Of a stretch of 64,000 nt of DNA, positions 23,850-35,296 are shown one piece after another. The stretch covers positions 7,998,001 to 8,062,000 of the forward strand of contig NC_058501.1 in the NCBI RefSeq assembly GCF_020382885.2. Direction: 5' to 3'. Position 1 is the first letter of the stretch; the number at the start of each line of letters is the position of its first letter. The notes below the pieces were generated by a model. It was given only the letters and a program-made list of their open reading frames with translations, was not told the origin of the DNA and did not search any database. The DNA comes from Scatophagus argus. Lineage: Eukaryota; Chordata; Actinopteri; Scatophagidae. Both the position numbers and the translations under genes were made by a program.

Positions 23850-25158
23850 TCAGAGGGAGCTAGCTTTGCATACGTTTGTGAGATCAGAGCCTGTCACATC
23901 CGGCTCAGCTTTTCAAAGTAAAATAGACTACCACAACCATCATCATAAATATTCACAATAATAACGCTATTGGTCCAGGTAACTAAGCAAATATGAGAAA
24001 ATATGATACATTTAATGTTATTTGATCTCAGAGAAGTGGTCTAAACACTTTTGCTCAGATAATGTGAGATTACTCCCGGTAAAATTAACTTACTTTAAGC
24101 TGTAAATAGAAAACAACATCGCTTCTATGGTTATCTTACAGGTGCCCTTCTTGGCCTTTACTTTATCTTATTAGATACTATTACAGATGCGTTAATCATC
24201 GCAGTATTGATTGCACCTTCAAAATTTTTGACAATGAATACTGACGTGACTGTAAATTCATGCAACACTAATAAATGCTGATCTACTCCTTAGTTGTGCC
24301 TTGTCATTTATTTATTTTGATCACTGGAATAAGCTCTTAGTTTGAAAAAAAAACATCATAGAACCGGATGTATTTTATTATCTCACACAAATATCTCTTT
24401 GTTGTAGTACTTTGTGAAATTTGCAAAAGCTAGTACTTGACCATCCAGAGGTCGCCAACAGCAGAAGGAGGCGTGTCAGACGCGACAGTGTAGCTGTCCT
24501 ACAGCAGCCGCTTGTGGAGAGCTGAGCCAATGCAGCAGAAGGGAAAGCGAGTATAATAAGAACAATACTTTTAAGAGCTAATTCATCAAACATCTTGATA
24601 TAATGTAATGATGCAAAACAAGAAAAATATAATTTACTTCATCTGTAGTACCATACAGTTCGACAGCAATAATGTTTTATTTAATCTGATGCACAAAACA
24701 CTCTTCGGGCTTTGTGTCTTGATGGGTTAACTGTCGTAATCTGCACTGTAACGGCTGTTATTAAATCAACTTCACTGAAGTAATGAGATGGGACAATGCA
24801 AATCTTTGGGTTACGACCTCGCTGAAATATTAGCTTGTTGAAATATAACTCCCATAATGCACGCCTCTAGTTACTCTTTACGTCAAATCTGAGCGACAAA
24901 ATAACTGCCCTCAAAACAACAAAAAAAACTCCTGAAAATCAAGTTAAAGAAAAGTGTTAGCGTAGCGTCTCAGACCTGATTGTTTAAATCTGCTTAACAC
25001 TTAATGGTGCTGGGCTTTGCAGCCTCTCTGACCTTTATTTCAAACTAAATGCACTGATTGTTGCTCTTTCAAATTTCCCGCTGTTCTCTCCGCCTTTAAT
25101 GTTATTAGCCGAGGCTAGTGCGTTAGCTAGCCATGTTTCTCTAAACTGGGCCTGTGAC
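23850..25158. other. Divergent derl1/tbc1d31 intergenic region
   Basis: About 1.3 kb separates two head-to-head genes. It holds a ZNF143-type site (24848-24865) and no coding exon. A 71-codon minus-strand frame at 24378-24593 resembles a signal peptide, but has no splice context or homology I can see. Confidence 0.5.
24848..24865 (+). promoter_or_regulatory. ZNF143/STAF-like motif upstream of tbc1d31
   Basis: ACTCCCATAATGCACGCC fits the SBS consensus core CCCA.AATGCA used by ZNF143, a factor enriched at divergent promoters. It lies about 365 bases upstream of the tbc1d31 start codon. Confidence 0.45.
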
Positions 25159-25227
25159 ATGGAGCTAAGTAAGGGGAATACTATTCTGTTGACTAAGTTT
25201 AGTCTTAGTTTCTACAGACATCTTTAA
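25159..25227 (+). CDS. Upstream ORF (22 codons) in the tbc1d31 5' leader
   Basis: ATG in strong context (gacATGG, purine at -3 and G at +4) opens 22 codons, starting MELSKGNTILLTK. The TAA (25225-25227) is one base before the main ATG (TAA-A-ATGG). If transcription starts upstream of 25159, this would be expected to restrain tbc1d31 translation through reinitiation. The transcript start is unknown. Confidence 0.4.
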   Translation: MELSKGNTILLTKFSLSFYRHL

Positions 25228-25228
25228 A

Positions 25229-28200
25229 ATGGAGGTGACCGACATCGGAAACAAAGAGGAGGGGAAAGTATGGCATCGAAAACCAACCCCAGGCAAGGGG
25301 TAAGTTCGGTCTGAAATAGCTAAACGATGCATGATTATTTGTTACGTTCACCTGATGCTGTGAGAAGTGAGAGATTTTCGGGATTATCTTGTAAGATTTC
25401 TGCGTGGCATATACTGCTTAACATTAAAATAACAGTACAAGGTGGATAACTGCTCGCAGTTTAGCTATGTCCAGTCACACTTGTTGCATATATTCGTAAT
25501 ACCGACTCTTAACGCCTGAATGACAAACACCCCAGTATAACTTTATACCCTCGTGAATAATGAAGGAAGGATATGTGTTATAATCATCTTGGTCTTCAGA
25601 TGCTTTTTGGAAACAATGTCCTGGCTAGTATTAACTAAATAAAATGTCAGAATATATACTCGTCAGTACCCTGATATCACGGTTTATTTTTTTTTTACAT
25701 ATAACTATTTGTGTCAAATCAAGTCCTGACTTCTCTGTTTAAAGACCAGGAAAATTCAAGCAGCGGATGTGTAGTTAAATATCAGATTATTATTCAGTAT
25801 ATCTCGTATCTCCTTAAGTAAGTTATCAGACAGTTGTTGATCAGTGAATTGTCTGAGTTGATTCTAAAAGGAAAATTAATTTGTAAAAGTTTTATTGATC
25901 TGATCAATTATAAAATATGCTGTCAGATTACAAGAAATATTTGGGGACATGACACAGTAGCACCCTCCCTTATCAATCTTTGCTGCCGAGTAGCAACACT
26001 GCAGCCTCCAAGTGCATTTGATCATGTGTATCTTAACCACTAGAGAGCAGCCATGTTTCACTGAAATGTGTTTCTTTTCATTTCAGCATTGCTTGAGTCT
26101 GTATTTTTCTCTTTTAAGGTGTGTTATTTGTTTTCCTCAGTGTATTGGTGACGGTGGTTCGCACTACTCAGCAGGCCAAGACAGTGCGTTTCCTCCATGT
26201 GACCTTTGACACCACAGGAGACTCCTTCCTCGCAGGAGATCACCATGGCAACATCTATGTCTTTGACATCAGTAGAAACAGGTCTGACTGTGATCACAAT
26301 CCTCTAAAGAATTCTTTAAAGTGTTTGTTTGTCTGTCACAATAAATTACAGCACATTCACAAATATTATGGTTACTGTCACCTACAAGGAATATGACAGT
26401 GTTTCAGTCATAAATGGTCTTCCTTCCTGCTTAGACCAGAGCATGGCCTTGAAGTGAGCAGCCCTTACACTCAAAGTCAAAGTTTTTTGTTGCTTTTTTG
26501 TCTGGGTAGATTTCGTCTGGTGCAAAAGACAGGACAAGCCTGCACTGCTCTAGCATTCAGCCTCCGCAGGACCACAGAGTTCCTTGTGGCCCTGGCAGAC
26601 TACACCATCAAGTGCTTTGACAAAGGTAGGATGGACACATCCGCATATTGTTTTATTCCCTTAATGGTAGTTTTATGGGTGTACTTTGTGTTTACGTTCT
26701 CAGGACTTTTTCACAACAAACTTTGTTGTTGGGTCCTTATCTTGGTTTTAGACACAAAGCAGCTGGTCAGTTGGATGCGGGGCCACGAGGGAGCAGTTTC
26801 ATCCATCTCTGTCCACAGCTCAGGTCGCTACGCCATCAGCACCTCCTCAGATACAGCTCAGCTCTGGGACCTGGACACCTTCCAGAGGAAGAGGAAGCTC
26901 AACATCAGGCAGTCTGTTGGCATTCAGAGGGTAAACACGTAGATACACCAAATGAAAAAAAAAAATCAAATAGTACTTTGATCATTTGATGAGTAATGAT
27001 GAGTAATCTTTCACCTGAGGATTGAATTGTGTTTTGTCAAATTAGAATTCAGATATTTGGTCAGTTATAAGCTGTTAATACTCTTTGTCAAATAAATTTA
27101 TGGTTCTTTGAAATGGTTCTTTGTTTTTGTTGTTGTCATGACAAACAGTTGTTTGTGTTGCAGGTGTTTTTTCTGCCTCTGAGTAACACCATCCTCAGCT
27201 GTTTCAGTGATGACTCCGTCTTTGCTTGGGAGAGTGACACACTGTTCTGCAAATATCAGCTCCCAGTCCCAGACTGTGGACCCAAAATCTCCTATAAGGC
27301 CTTCGCTGTCACGCGGTGGGTCTCTCACATCACAGCTACCACTAACGTTATGTAGCTTTTCAGTATAATACTTTACTGACTACATTTCCCACTCTGCTTG
27401 GCTTTTTAAACACTTCATAAGCACAATAAAAGTGAAAGTAAATAGGAACCAGAAAGCTCCATCAAACACTGATATGCTTGACTTGTGTTGGCAGTGATGG
27501 TAAGAGCCTTGCTGCTGGTGGGCGCTCCAACCTGCTGCACCTGTGGTGTCTGGACAGCAAACAGCTGGTTAGGGTGATTCAGATGCCCACACAGGTCCGA
27601 ACTGTCCGACAGCTCGAATTTCTGCCCGACAGCTTTGACGGAGGAGCAAGTCAGGTGCATAGTCAACACAGCTTTTTCATTGCTTCTCTATGTGTGTGTG
27701 CATGTATATGTTTAACATGTTAATGTTTCTCCACTCTAAGCTTGTGTGTCCTAAATGTTTGTTTGTTTTTTGATGTCGGTAGACGCTAGGTGTACTGAGC
27801 CAAGATGGCGTGATGCGCTTCATCAATATTCACACCTGCAAGCTGCTTTTTCACATGGGATCCCACGACAACGCCATCACCTCGGTGGCAGTCAGCCCTA
27901 ATGGCCGACATGTTGTGGCCATCATGGATAACGGCAGCATCAATGTCTACAGTGTTCAGAGTCTCACGCAGGAATTAAACAAGGTGACAGTTAGTTGTGA
28001 TAACAGTAAACGATGTACAAGGTGTCAGAGTTACCTGACAAGATATTGTTCTGTATGTATATTCATATTGTGTGTGTGTGTCTCTTGCCTTCTCCCAGCC
28101 TCCTCCCTCACAGGTGGCAGTAGTCACTGGCAGTGAAGCTGATCAGGAAATGTCCAACCTTAAGGTCAAAGTCAGAACAGAGGTCATTCAGAGACCAGCC

Positions 28201-31200
28201 AAAAGCTCGGGTAGGCAGACACAAGTGAAGACACTTCAACCCCCTGCTGTGTCTGCAGCTGAGGATAAAGAGGTGGGAACAGCACACAGCATTGTCCTAA
28301 AACATTCAAATTGTTTTCTTTATATAGACTGCTGTCAGGTTTTTATTTATCATAGAGATGTTCAACTGCAAATTCACGAAGTATCTCTCTCCCTCTTCCT
28401 CGAGTGTGTAATTTAATAGACTGTTACGGCTTTGTGTCAATAGAATGAACTGCCTGCTGGTCTGAATAAGAAGAGACTGGTGGCCCTGCTCAAGGAGTTT
28501 GGAGAATATCCTGCCAAATACAGGTGTAGATTACATTCAGAAGATTCATGCATGTATCTGATGACTGAAAAATGCATGCCAACAATTTAATATTTGCATT
28601 TCAAGGATTTACGCAATTATGGTGTGTATCCGTGTTGCAGGATGTTTGTGTGGCGGTCCTTGTTGTGTCTTCCAGAGAACCACGCGGCCTACAGCAGTCT
28701 GACTGATAAAGGCCTGCATTCAGCCTATCTCACTCTGCATGATAAATACCCCATCAAAAGTCACAAGCTACAGAGGGGGCTGCAGAGGTACCCTCACACA
28801 CACACACACAGTTGCAATTCAAGTTTACACAGATTTTCTTAAACACGTCTTAGTAGCAGGATTTTGAAGTTTAAGCTGTTTTTAAAAAAGAAAAAAAAAT
28901 CTGTTCACATGATTTTGAACCATTTCTTACCTTTCCTATGCTTCACAGAGTTTTGTCAGCCTTAGCTCACTGGGCAGCCATCTTTGGAGAGCTGGAGTAC
29001 CTTCCTCTTGTAGCCTTTCCTTTTGTCAAGCTCTTCCAGAACAACCCAATGCTCTGCTTCGAGGTGGTGGCCACTGTCATGGGTACTTAATGGTCTACAC
29101 TGCACACAGCAGTGCTTCATTGCTTCATTAAAGATTTGGAAATGTTACAACTGCACACATTTGAAAGCTTTACATTATTTTGGGCTTCTGCTTTGAGTGT
29201 TCTATCTTTAATTTGTACAGTGTTTGTGTAGTGAATGGCGTTCATTGGCAATAATGGCAATACATTCACAAACATAATAACAATCAACAGTGCTTATTAG
29301 AGCATGAGGTCAAGGTCTATGACTGCTAAAGGATTTGGAACCGTTTTGGGTCTTTTTATCAGGCAGAAGAATGCTATGAGGTAGAGCCAAGTTTCAGTCT
29401 GTTTGTTTGTCCAGTGAATTGGTGTCAGCACTGGTTCGAGTACTTCCCCAACCCTCCTCTGAACATCCTGAGCATGGCAGAGAACGTCCTGGCTCATCAC
29501 GACAGGGAGCTTCTGCAGCACCTGATGGACTGTGGTATCACCTCACAGGTATTGGGAGCAGTGCACAGCTACACACAACTAAAGAAGTGTGGACAAGTGG
29601 TCAGAGATGCTGTCCTGGAACTCCAGACTCAGAGTTTCACAGCCACATGATCACATGTCTCTGCCCAGTTTCTGTTCACGCATGCAATCTCATCTCATCT
29701 GTATATCTGTCACAGCTCTACGTGTGGCCCCTGCTGGAGACCTTGTTCTCAGAGGTTTTGACTCGCGATGAGTGGCTCAGACTCTTTGACTCAGTCTTCT
29801 CTAACCATCCATCTTTCCTGCTCATGGCCTGTGTGGCCTACATCACCTGCTGTCGTGAGCCTCTGCTGCTCTGCAACCAGAAACGGGACTTTGAGGTGAC
29901 TACTTTCTCTTCTCCTCTGAAAATAAAGTCAGTAAACTGTTCTGTCTCTTGTCCTCCATAAAATTCTGTGTCACTTCCACTCAGTATTTTTTCCACCACC
30001 GTAACAACCTGGATGTGGGAGCCATGATAAAGGAGGCCTACCGACTCATGAGCAGCACACCGGCAGACATCCATCCCAGGACTCTGCTTTGTGACTTTAC
30101 ACCACTGACCAAAGGCCAGTACCCTGTGTTTAACCACTACCCTGAATTCATAGTGGAATACCAGAGCCGGGAGAGGGAGAAGATACGACTGCAGGAGATG
30201 GAGTACCTCCGTGAGAGGTGAGATTACAGTTTTTGACAGTGTTAATAAATACACAGAAATGCATATTTAGCTAGCTGAAAAGAAGGTTAGATAATGTTTT
30301 TCAAAGCTCAAAGCGTGAGAAAAGATTAAGAGTTGAAATATGTGTGTGTGTTTGTCTGATCAGACAGGAAGTGTCAGCCCTGCGTGAAGATTTTGTGCGT
30401 CGCCAGGCTGAAGAGGAGGCCTATTATGCACAACAGGTAGATGTGATTTTTCAAAATTCATTTTAAAATCATAGATTTTGTTGTAATCTAAGCTTGCAGG
30501 TATAGTTGATCTGTATATGAAATACAAGGCTGTAGGAGAAATGAAGCGAACTGAGTCGTAGGACTTTGATTTGAACACAGGAGCTCATGCAGAAGGCGGA
30601 GGAACAGCGCAGAAACATCCTGGCTCAAGAAGAGGAAAAACTGACGCAGCAGAGGGCAAAGTAAGAATCACAAGACACGCATCAATAGATTGATGCGATT
30701 TAGCAGAATTGATTGCTGCTTTGCCTTATGCAGGTTGGCAGCCATGAAGAGAGAGCTAAAGGTGAAGGAGCTACAGCTGCTGGATGCAACTAGAAGACGT
30801 TTCCTCAAACACCAGCAGGACCTGAGAGCTACGCAGATCAAAGAACTGGAGCAGGAGATCAGCAGAAAGGTAAACACATCCTGCAGATCAAGATTTAGTG
30901 TTTTAAGGTCTTACACATCTTTTGTTATACATTTTGTCTTTTTTTCTTTTTGACACAAACACTACAGTATTTTTCAACACATTTTTATTTTATTTATTGA
31001 TTAACTGTTTTTGTAGACCAGCAGTAGGGTTTTTCCAAACGTTGCTGCATGCACACAACAATGACTGACTGTTGTATCATTTAGCACAGATCCTGGTCTT
31101 GTAACCTCAAGCTCTGCTGCTCACAGTTTTTCATAATGAATGTGTTTGTCTGTGTAATGGACTTTTGGAGGTTTGAGTAGTAATCCAGAAATAACCTTTC

Positions 31201-31921
31201 TGTTTTGTTGCAGATGGATCTGCGGGAGCGAGAAACAGCTACTGCAGTCCAGGATCTCGAAGTCAGACAGATGGAGCTGGAGGCTCAGAGGAGACGACTT
31301 GAACAGGTGACAAACACGTTCCATTGAAAACCTCTTCTGCTTCAGCGTCCTCCATCGATTCCTTTCTCCTACCCTTCCTAGCTCACTCTGTGACTTGTTT
31401 CTCATTGAAAAGATCAAAATATCTGAGAACAATCACAGGTCACCCTCTTACAGGAAGTCAAATTACTCACAGTTGTGTGTAATTGAAGACTTCCGGTGTT
31501 ACAGCCTGCTTTAGACAAAACCATCGAGTGGCTTGAGGTCAGTGAAACAAGAAATTCTGAAGTGATGTAGAAGTCACAGAAGGTTGTTTGTTTGTTTTTT
31601 CCGTCACTATTTCCTTCAGCACCTGTTGAAGGAGCAGGAGCGCATGGGACATGAGGTTGAGGAGGAAGTGGAGATGAGGATGAAGAGGGCAGAAAGAGAG
31701 GAGGAGAGCTACACACAGCTGCTACACAGCACCAAGACGAACCTGCAGGTCTGACACAATCCAGCATGGAGCCACTTTAATAATATTGATGTGTCTGTGC
31801 ACTCGTACAGCCATCTGACATTATGAGAAACCATCAAAGCTGCACAGTCATCCAAACACTTATTTTGGCACAGGTACCTGTGATCTTGTCGTCATGTATC
31901 TGTTGACTTTCTCTACATGCG

Positions 31922-31953
<32 letters not shown>

Positions 31954-33283
31954 GGCTTTGGAGGAGTCCTTAGCTGAGGCGTGCCAGCTGGGCTTGGAGT
32001 CAGACTGGCAGAAAGAGGTGGCGGAGCGCCTGCAGCAGGTGGATGCTGAGCAGGAGAGGAAGAGGGAGAGACTGGCAGAGCTTCACAGGAAAGCCCTGGC
32101 AGAGGAGGAGAGACTGGCTGACACCACGAGAGACATGGCAGGAAGGAAGGTGAGAAAAACAAGAGTATGTTTGTCCACATATCAGTTTACATAATGTATT
32201 GGCTTGTCTGTGTACAATTACTATGATGTAATTTATGGCCTTTTCTGTTACCTTTTAAATTCTGCATCACTTAACTCTTAGGAATTAAAAAAAAAAACAT
32301 TGATGTTTGTTCACTTTAGTGGGAGGAAGTAATGAACAGCAGGGCTCAGTTAAAGGAGCAGCAGCAGCCCCCGTCTCCAGCAGAGCAGAGACAGACGCCA
32401 TGTTGGACCAGAGGACTCTCTCATAGAGGCAGTACCACCACTGCTGTTTGTGTTGGAACAAGCACTGCTGGCCCTACAGTCAGACCCAACATGGTGTGTC
32501 TGAACACCAGTTCACCTTCAGAGAGCACCTCCACCAACTGTGAGTAGTGTGTTTTTCTAAGACCAGTGCTAAACGGAAAATATTAAGTCAGCTTCGGCTG
32601 AGTTTGTATCCGTTAAAATGACTCTCTGGTGTGGAGGTTGCTGCATCCACAGTAAGATAATGATCAGTAGTGGAGACCACAAAATAAATGTAACAAGATA
32701 AAAATCTGTTACCACTAGACAACAAGTGCCCAGGATGAGTTATGGCACAGAGACAAGTGTTCTTCCTGCTGAAAAGTAACATTTAAAAAGCCTTTTCATC
32801 CAGAACATGTTTAGTATTGCTACAACTGACTATTATTTTCATTATTAATGAGTTTGCTGATTATGTTATGATAAGTTTGGTCAGTAAAACAGCAGCAAAG
32901 ATATTCAGCTTACTGTAACTTAAGACTGGGAACAGCATCACATCTACATACTGGAGATCCAGGACCATTAAATGTTTGCTAACTTGTTCAAAAATGGACT
33001 TAAACAATGAATAAGTTGCTCTTTCAACTTATTAAGTCATTGTTGCTGTAAATAATATGACAATCATTATCTTGAGTTTTTGTATGAATAATCTGCTTGT
33101 ATGTCCTGCTGTGTTCGTTCTCTGTCAGTCTCCCTGGACCGAGGCCGGGCCCAGCTGGACAGCAGCGAGAGAGAACTGCTGAAGGAAGTCAGAGAGCTGA
33201 GACAGAAGCTGGCGGCCAGAGCCAAAGAGGGCAGCTCCGCCTCCTCACAGTCTGTCCACACGCTGTCCTCTGTCTCCCAGTGA
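25229..33283 (+). CDS. tbc1d31: TBC1 domain family member 31 (WD40 + TBC, centriolar satellite)
   Basis: There are 22 coding exons: 25229-25299, 26141-26281, 26510-26625, 26752-26930, 27164-27315, 27495-27654, 27783-27983, 28099-28272, 28444-28523, 28641-28787, 28949-29082, 29415-29548, 29716-29895, 29985-30217, 30364-30436, 30581-30660, 30734-30869, 31214-31306, 31620-31748, 31955-32149, 32320-32539 and 33129-33283. All phases agree and give 1060 aa (human 1066). Residues ~30-370 are WD40 repeats (GDHHGNIYVFD, TAQLWDLDTF, NLLHLWCL). Residues ~430-640 are the TBC fold with motif A (RMFVW), but no IxxDxxR arginine-finger motif is seen, so GAP activity is doubtful. Residues ~700-950 are a charged coiled coil. 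The protein is known at centriolar satellites and the ciliary base, where it scaffolds PKA and OFD1. The exon 20 acceptor sits on a CA repeat. The Ser/Thr-rich part coded by 32320-32539 matches human least. Confidence 0.95.
31918..31953 (+). repeat. tbc1d31: (CA)n microsatellite forming the 3' splice region of tbc1d31 exon 20
   Basis: A CA run leads straight into the acceptor ACACACAG|GCTTTGG (exon starts at 31955). The usual pyrimidine tract is absent next to the AG, so the repeat replaces it. Confidence 0.9.
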
Positions 33284-35296
33284 CCACGTCTCTCTTCAGA
33301 GTGTCAGAAAAACATCTTTTTGTCCCAAGTGAGTTTGAACAACAGAAACAATGATTCAGACTGAGCAGTGTACCAGATAGTTACTTACTTTTTATCACTT
33401 TCCAAGTGCTCGTATACCAGCTTCCCTCCATCCACAGCTACAAATTATTAACACAGCCAGAGTCAAACAAGTTAATTGTACACCATCAACTGCTATCTGT
33501 GTTTTTATGTGTTATCCATAAAAACACCAGTCCTCTGACAGGTTCCCGGTAAGGACAGAAATAGATTACTCTTTGGCTTTGTTCTAGCTTCATGTGACGT
33601 GGTTGTTCACCTTGTGTCAGAACTGTGAAGTCCTCCTTTAATGCACAAGGGGGTTCTCTGAATTCAGACCTTCCATTTATTGTCCAGTTGCTTATAGTCA
33701 TGGTTGTCATTTTTGAAATATTTGTGCTGGTGCATTTGGAATTTTTATGTAAGAGTGTGTTTGTATATTTTGTCTTATTTAAAACCAGTTTTTGGATAAA
33801 ATGTTTTTAAAAATCCTGGTTCAACCTTGTGTTTTGTTGTGCCATTTTAAGACATACACAAGTTATTTCAGCTCTTCAGACTCTTTTTGGTGTCCATTCA
33901 AATAACTTTCCAACACAAATGTCCTTTGCTGTTCCAGATGCCATTTCCCATAACCAGCATGCACACATCAGATTATGTATTACAAATTGGTCAACATGCA
34001 GTGTCTGCTTCTGAGGGGCATCCACTAAAGGCTTTATAATTTGGATTGGACTGTAATTTAAACCAGAGGTGTCATGTTTTCGTTGGATATCTTGAGGAGT
34101 TTGGGGTCCATGTTTCTGCTTGTGTGGAGACAGTTTGCAAGGTTCCTACTGGTCCTTGAAAGTGTTTAAATTTGATTGAAAAAAAAAAAAAAGAAAATCA
34201 AGACCTTGAAAGTAGATGACCATAGGTCATTGAAAGCGATTGATCTCTTTTTTTTTCCAAGACTAGAAATTGATAATCCATTGGAGGTTTTTTGTTTTTT
34301 TTTGTTTTGTTTTTTTTCAGTGTAAGTAACTAGACTACATTCTGCTGTCTGCATGTGTTTTTGCTGGACTTGCATTGTTGTCTGACACACCACCTGCCTT
34401 GAGAGTGTGACAGTCACGCATATGAATGAGTGATGGTAACAGTAATTAACCTTCATTCATGTCTTTAATTATGTTGTGTGGGGTCTTAAAACTTGAAGGT
34501 ACAATCCTTGAATTTAATATTTAAGAAGGTGTGAGACTCCTGAATTTGGTTTATGAAAAGAAAAGACATGCTGGACACAACTACAGCCAAGAGGTCTAAG
34601 TGTAATCAGTGTAAAAACCTGTGAGTTTCTGCTCCTGTCTGCTCTGTCTGGGTGTGCCTTTAACTGTCTGTCTTCTTCAAGCATCCAGGTGTGGTTTGAG
34701 ATGAGCTGAAATGACAGCAATCTTCATTCCTGTCACTCATACCTTCCGTTCCCTCCACCCATAGTTTACCTGCACTCAACTGCTCTGAATTACTGCTTAT
34801 TATTGCTGGTGTCACAGGACATCAGCATAATCAGTCAGTCAGTTATTTATTTATTTTTGCTCATTCTTGGTCTGGTTAATCAACAACTGGGAACACGTAC
34901 TTGGTGCCAGAAGAAATACAGGAATACAGGAATATGCCCCAAGGTCATATTTCACAAAATATTTAAATATATAATTGCTGCGTTTATATGCTTCACATTG
35001 TGTATCAGATCTCACATCTAATTGCATGACTTACTCTCAGCCCTCACCTGTCATCATCACTTATCGGACCATCTTGCCTTAAGCGGGGGGGCGTGTCTTT
35101 ACGTTTTCTTTTTACTTCTCTCTTTGTGTGCTTCAACCAGAACTTCTTTAACTTGTTCTCATTAATGTCAGGGACTTGCAGGTAACCGTCTCATTCATGC
35201 TCTATAGCTAGCTGTGAGTATCACGCACAGCTGTAACGTCAGCCGGCTTGTTGCGTTCAGCTAATTGTCTGATAGGTGACCGAGACTCCATCATCC
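33284..35296. other. tbc1d31 3' UTR and intergenic space before fam83a
   Basis: No exon was seen. The first several hundred bases are presumably the tbc1d31 3' UTR, but I found no clean AATAAA to fix its end. A repeat-like block at 34140-34520 is listed separately. The fam83a promoter must lie near 35000-35290, a GC-richer stretch with a GGGGGGGCGTG box at 35083-35093. Confidence 0.5.
34140..34520. repeat. Dispersed repeat with degenerate CCTTGAAAG units
   Basis: Words such as GGTCCTTGAAAGTGTTTAAA, GACCTTGAAAGTAGATGACC and CTTGAAGGTACAATCCTTGA recur across this block, with A-rich and T-rich runs between them. I recognise the pattern from fish introns, but the family is not identified. The ends are approximate. 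Confidence 0.35.

Noticed and set aside
24378-24593. 71-codon minus-strand frame with a signal-peptide-like start
   Set aside because: No splice context and no homologue recognised. The hydrophobic start alone is common by chance.
25170-25217. Possible 48-bp intron in the tbc1d31 leader (AA|gtaagg...ctacag)
   Set aside because: It is too short for normal vertebrate splicing, and the leader reads well without it.
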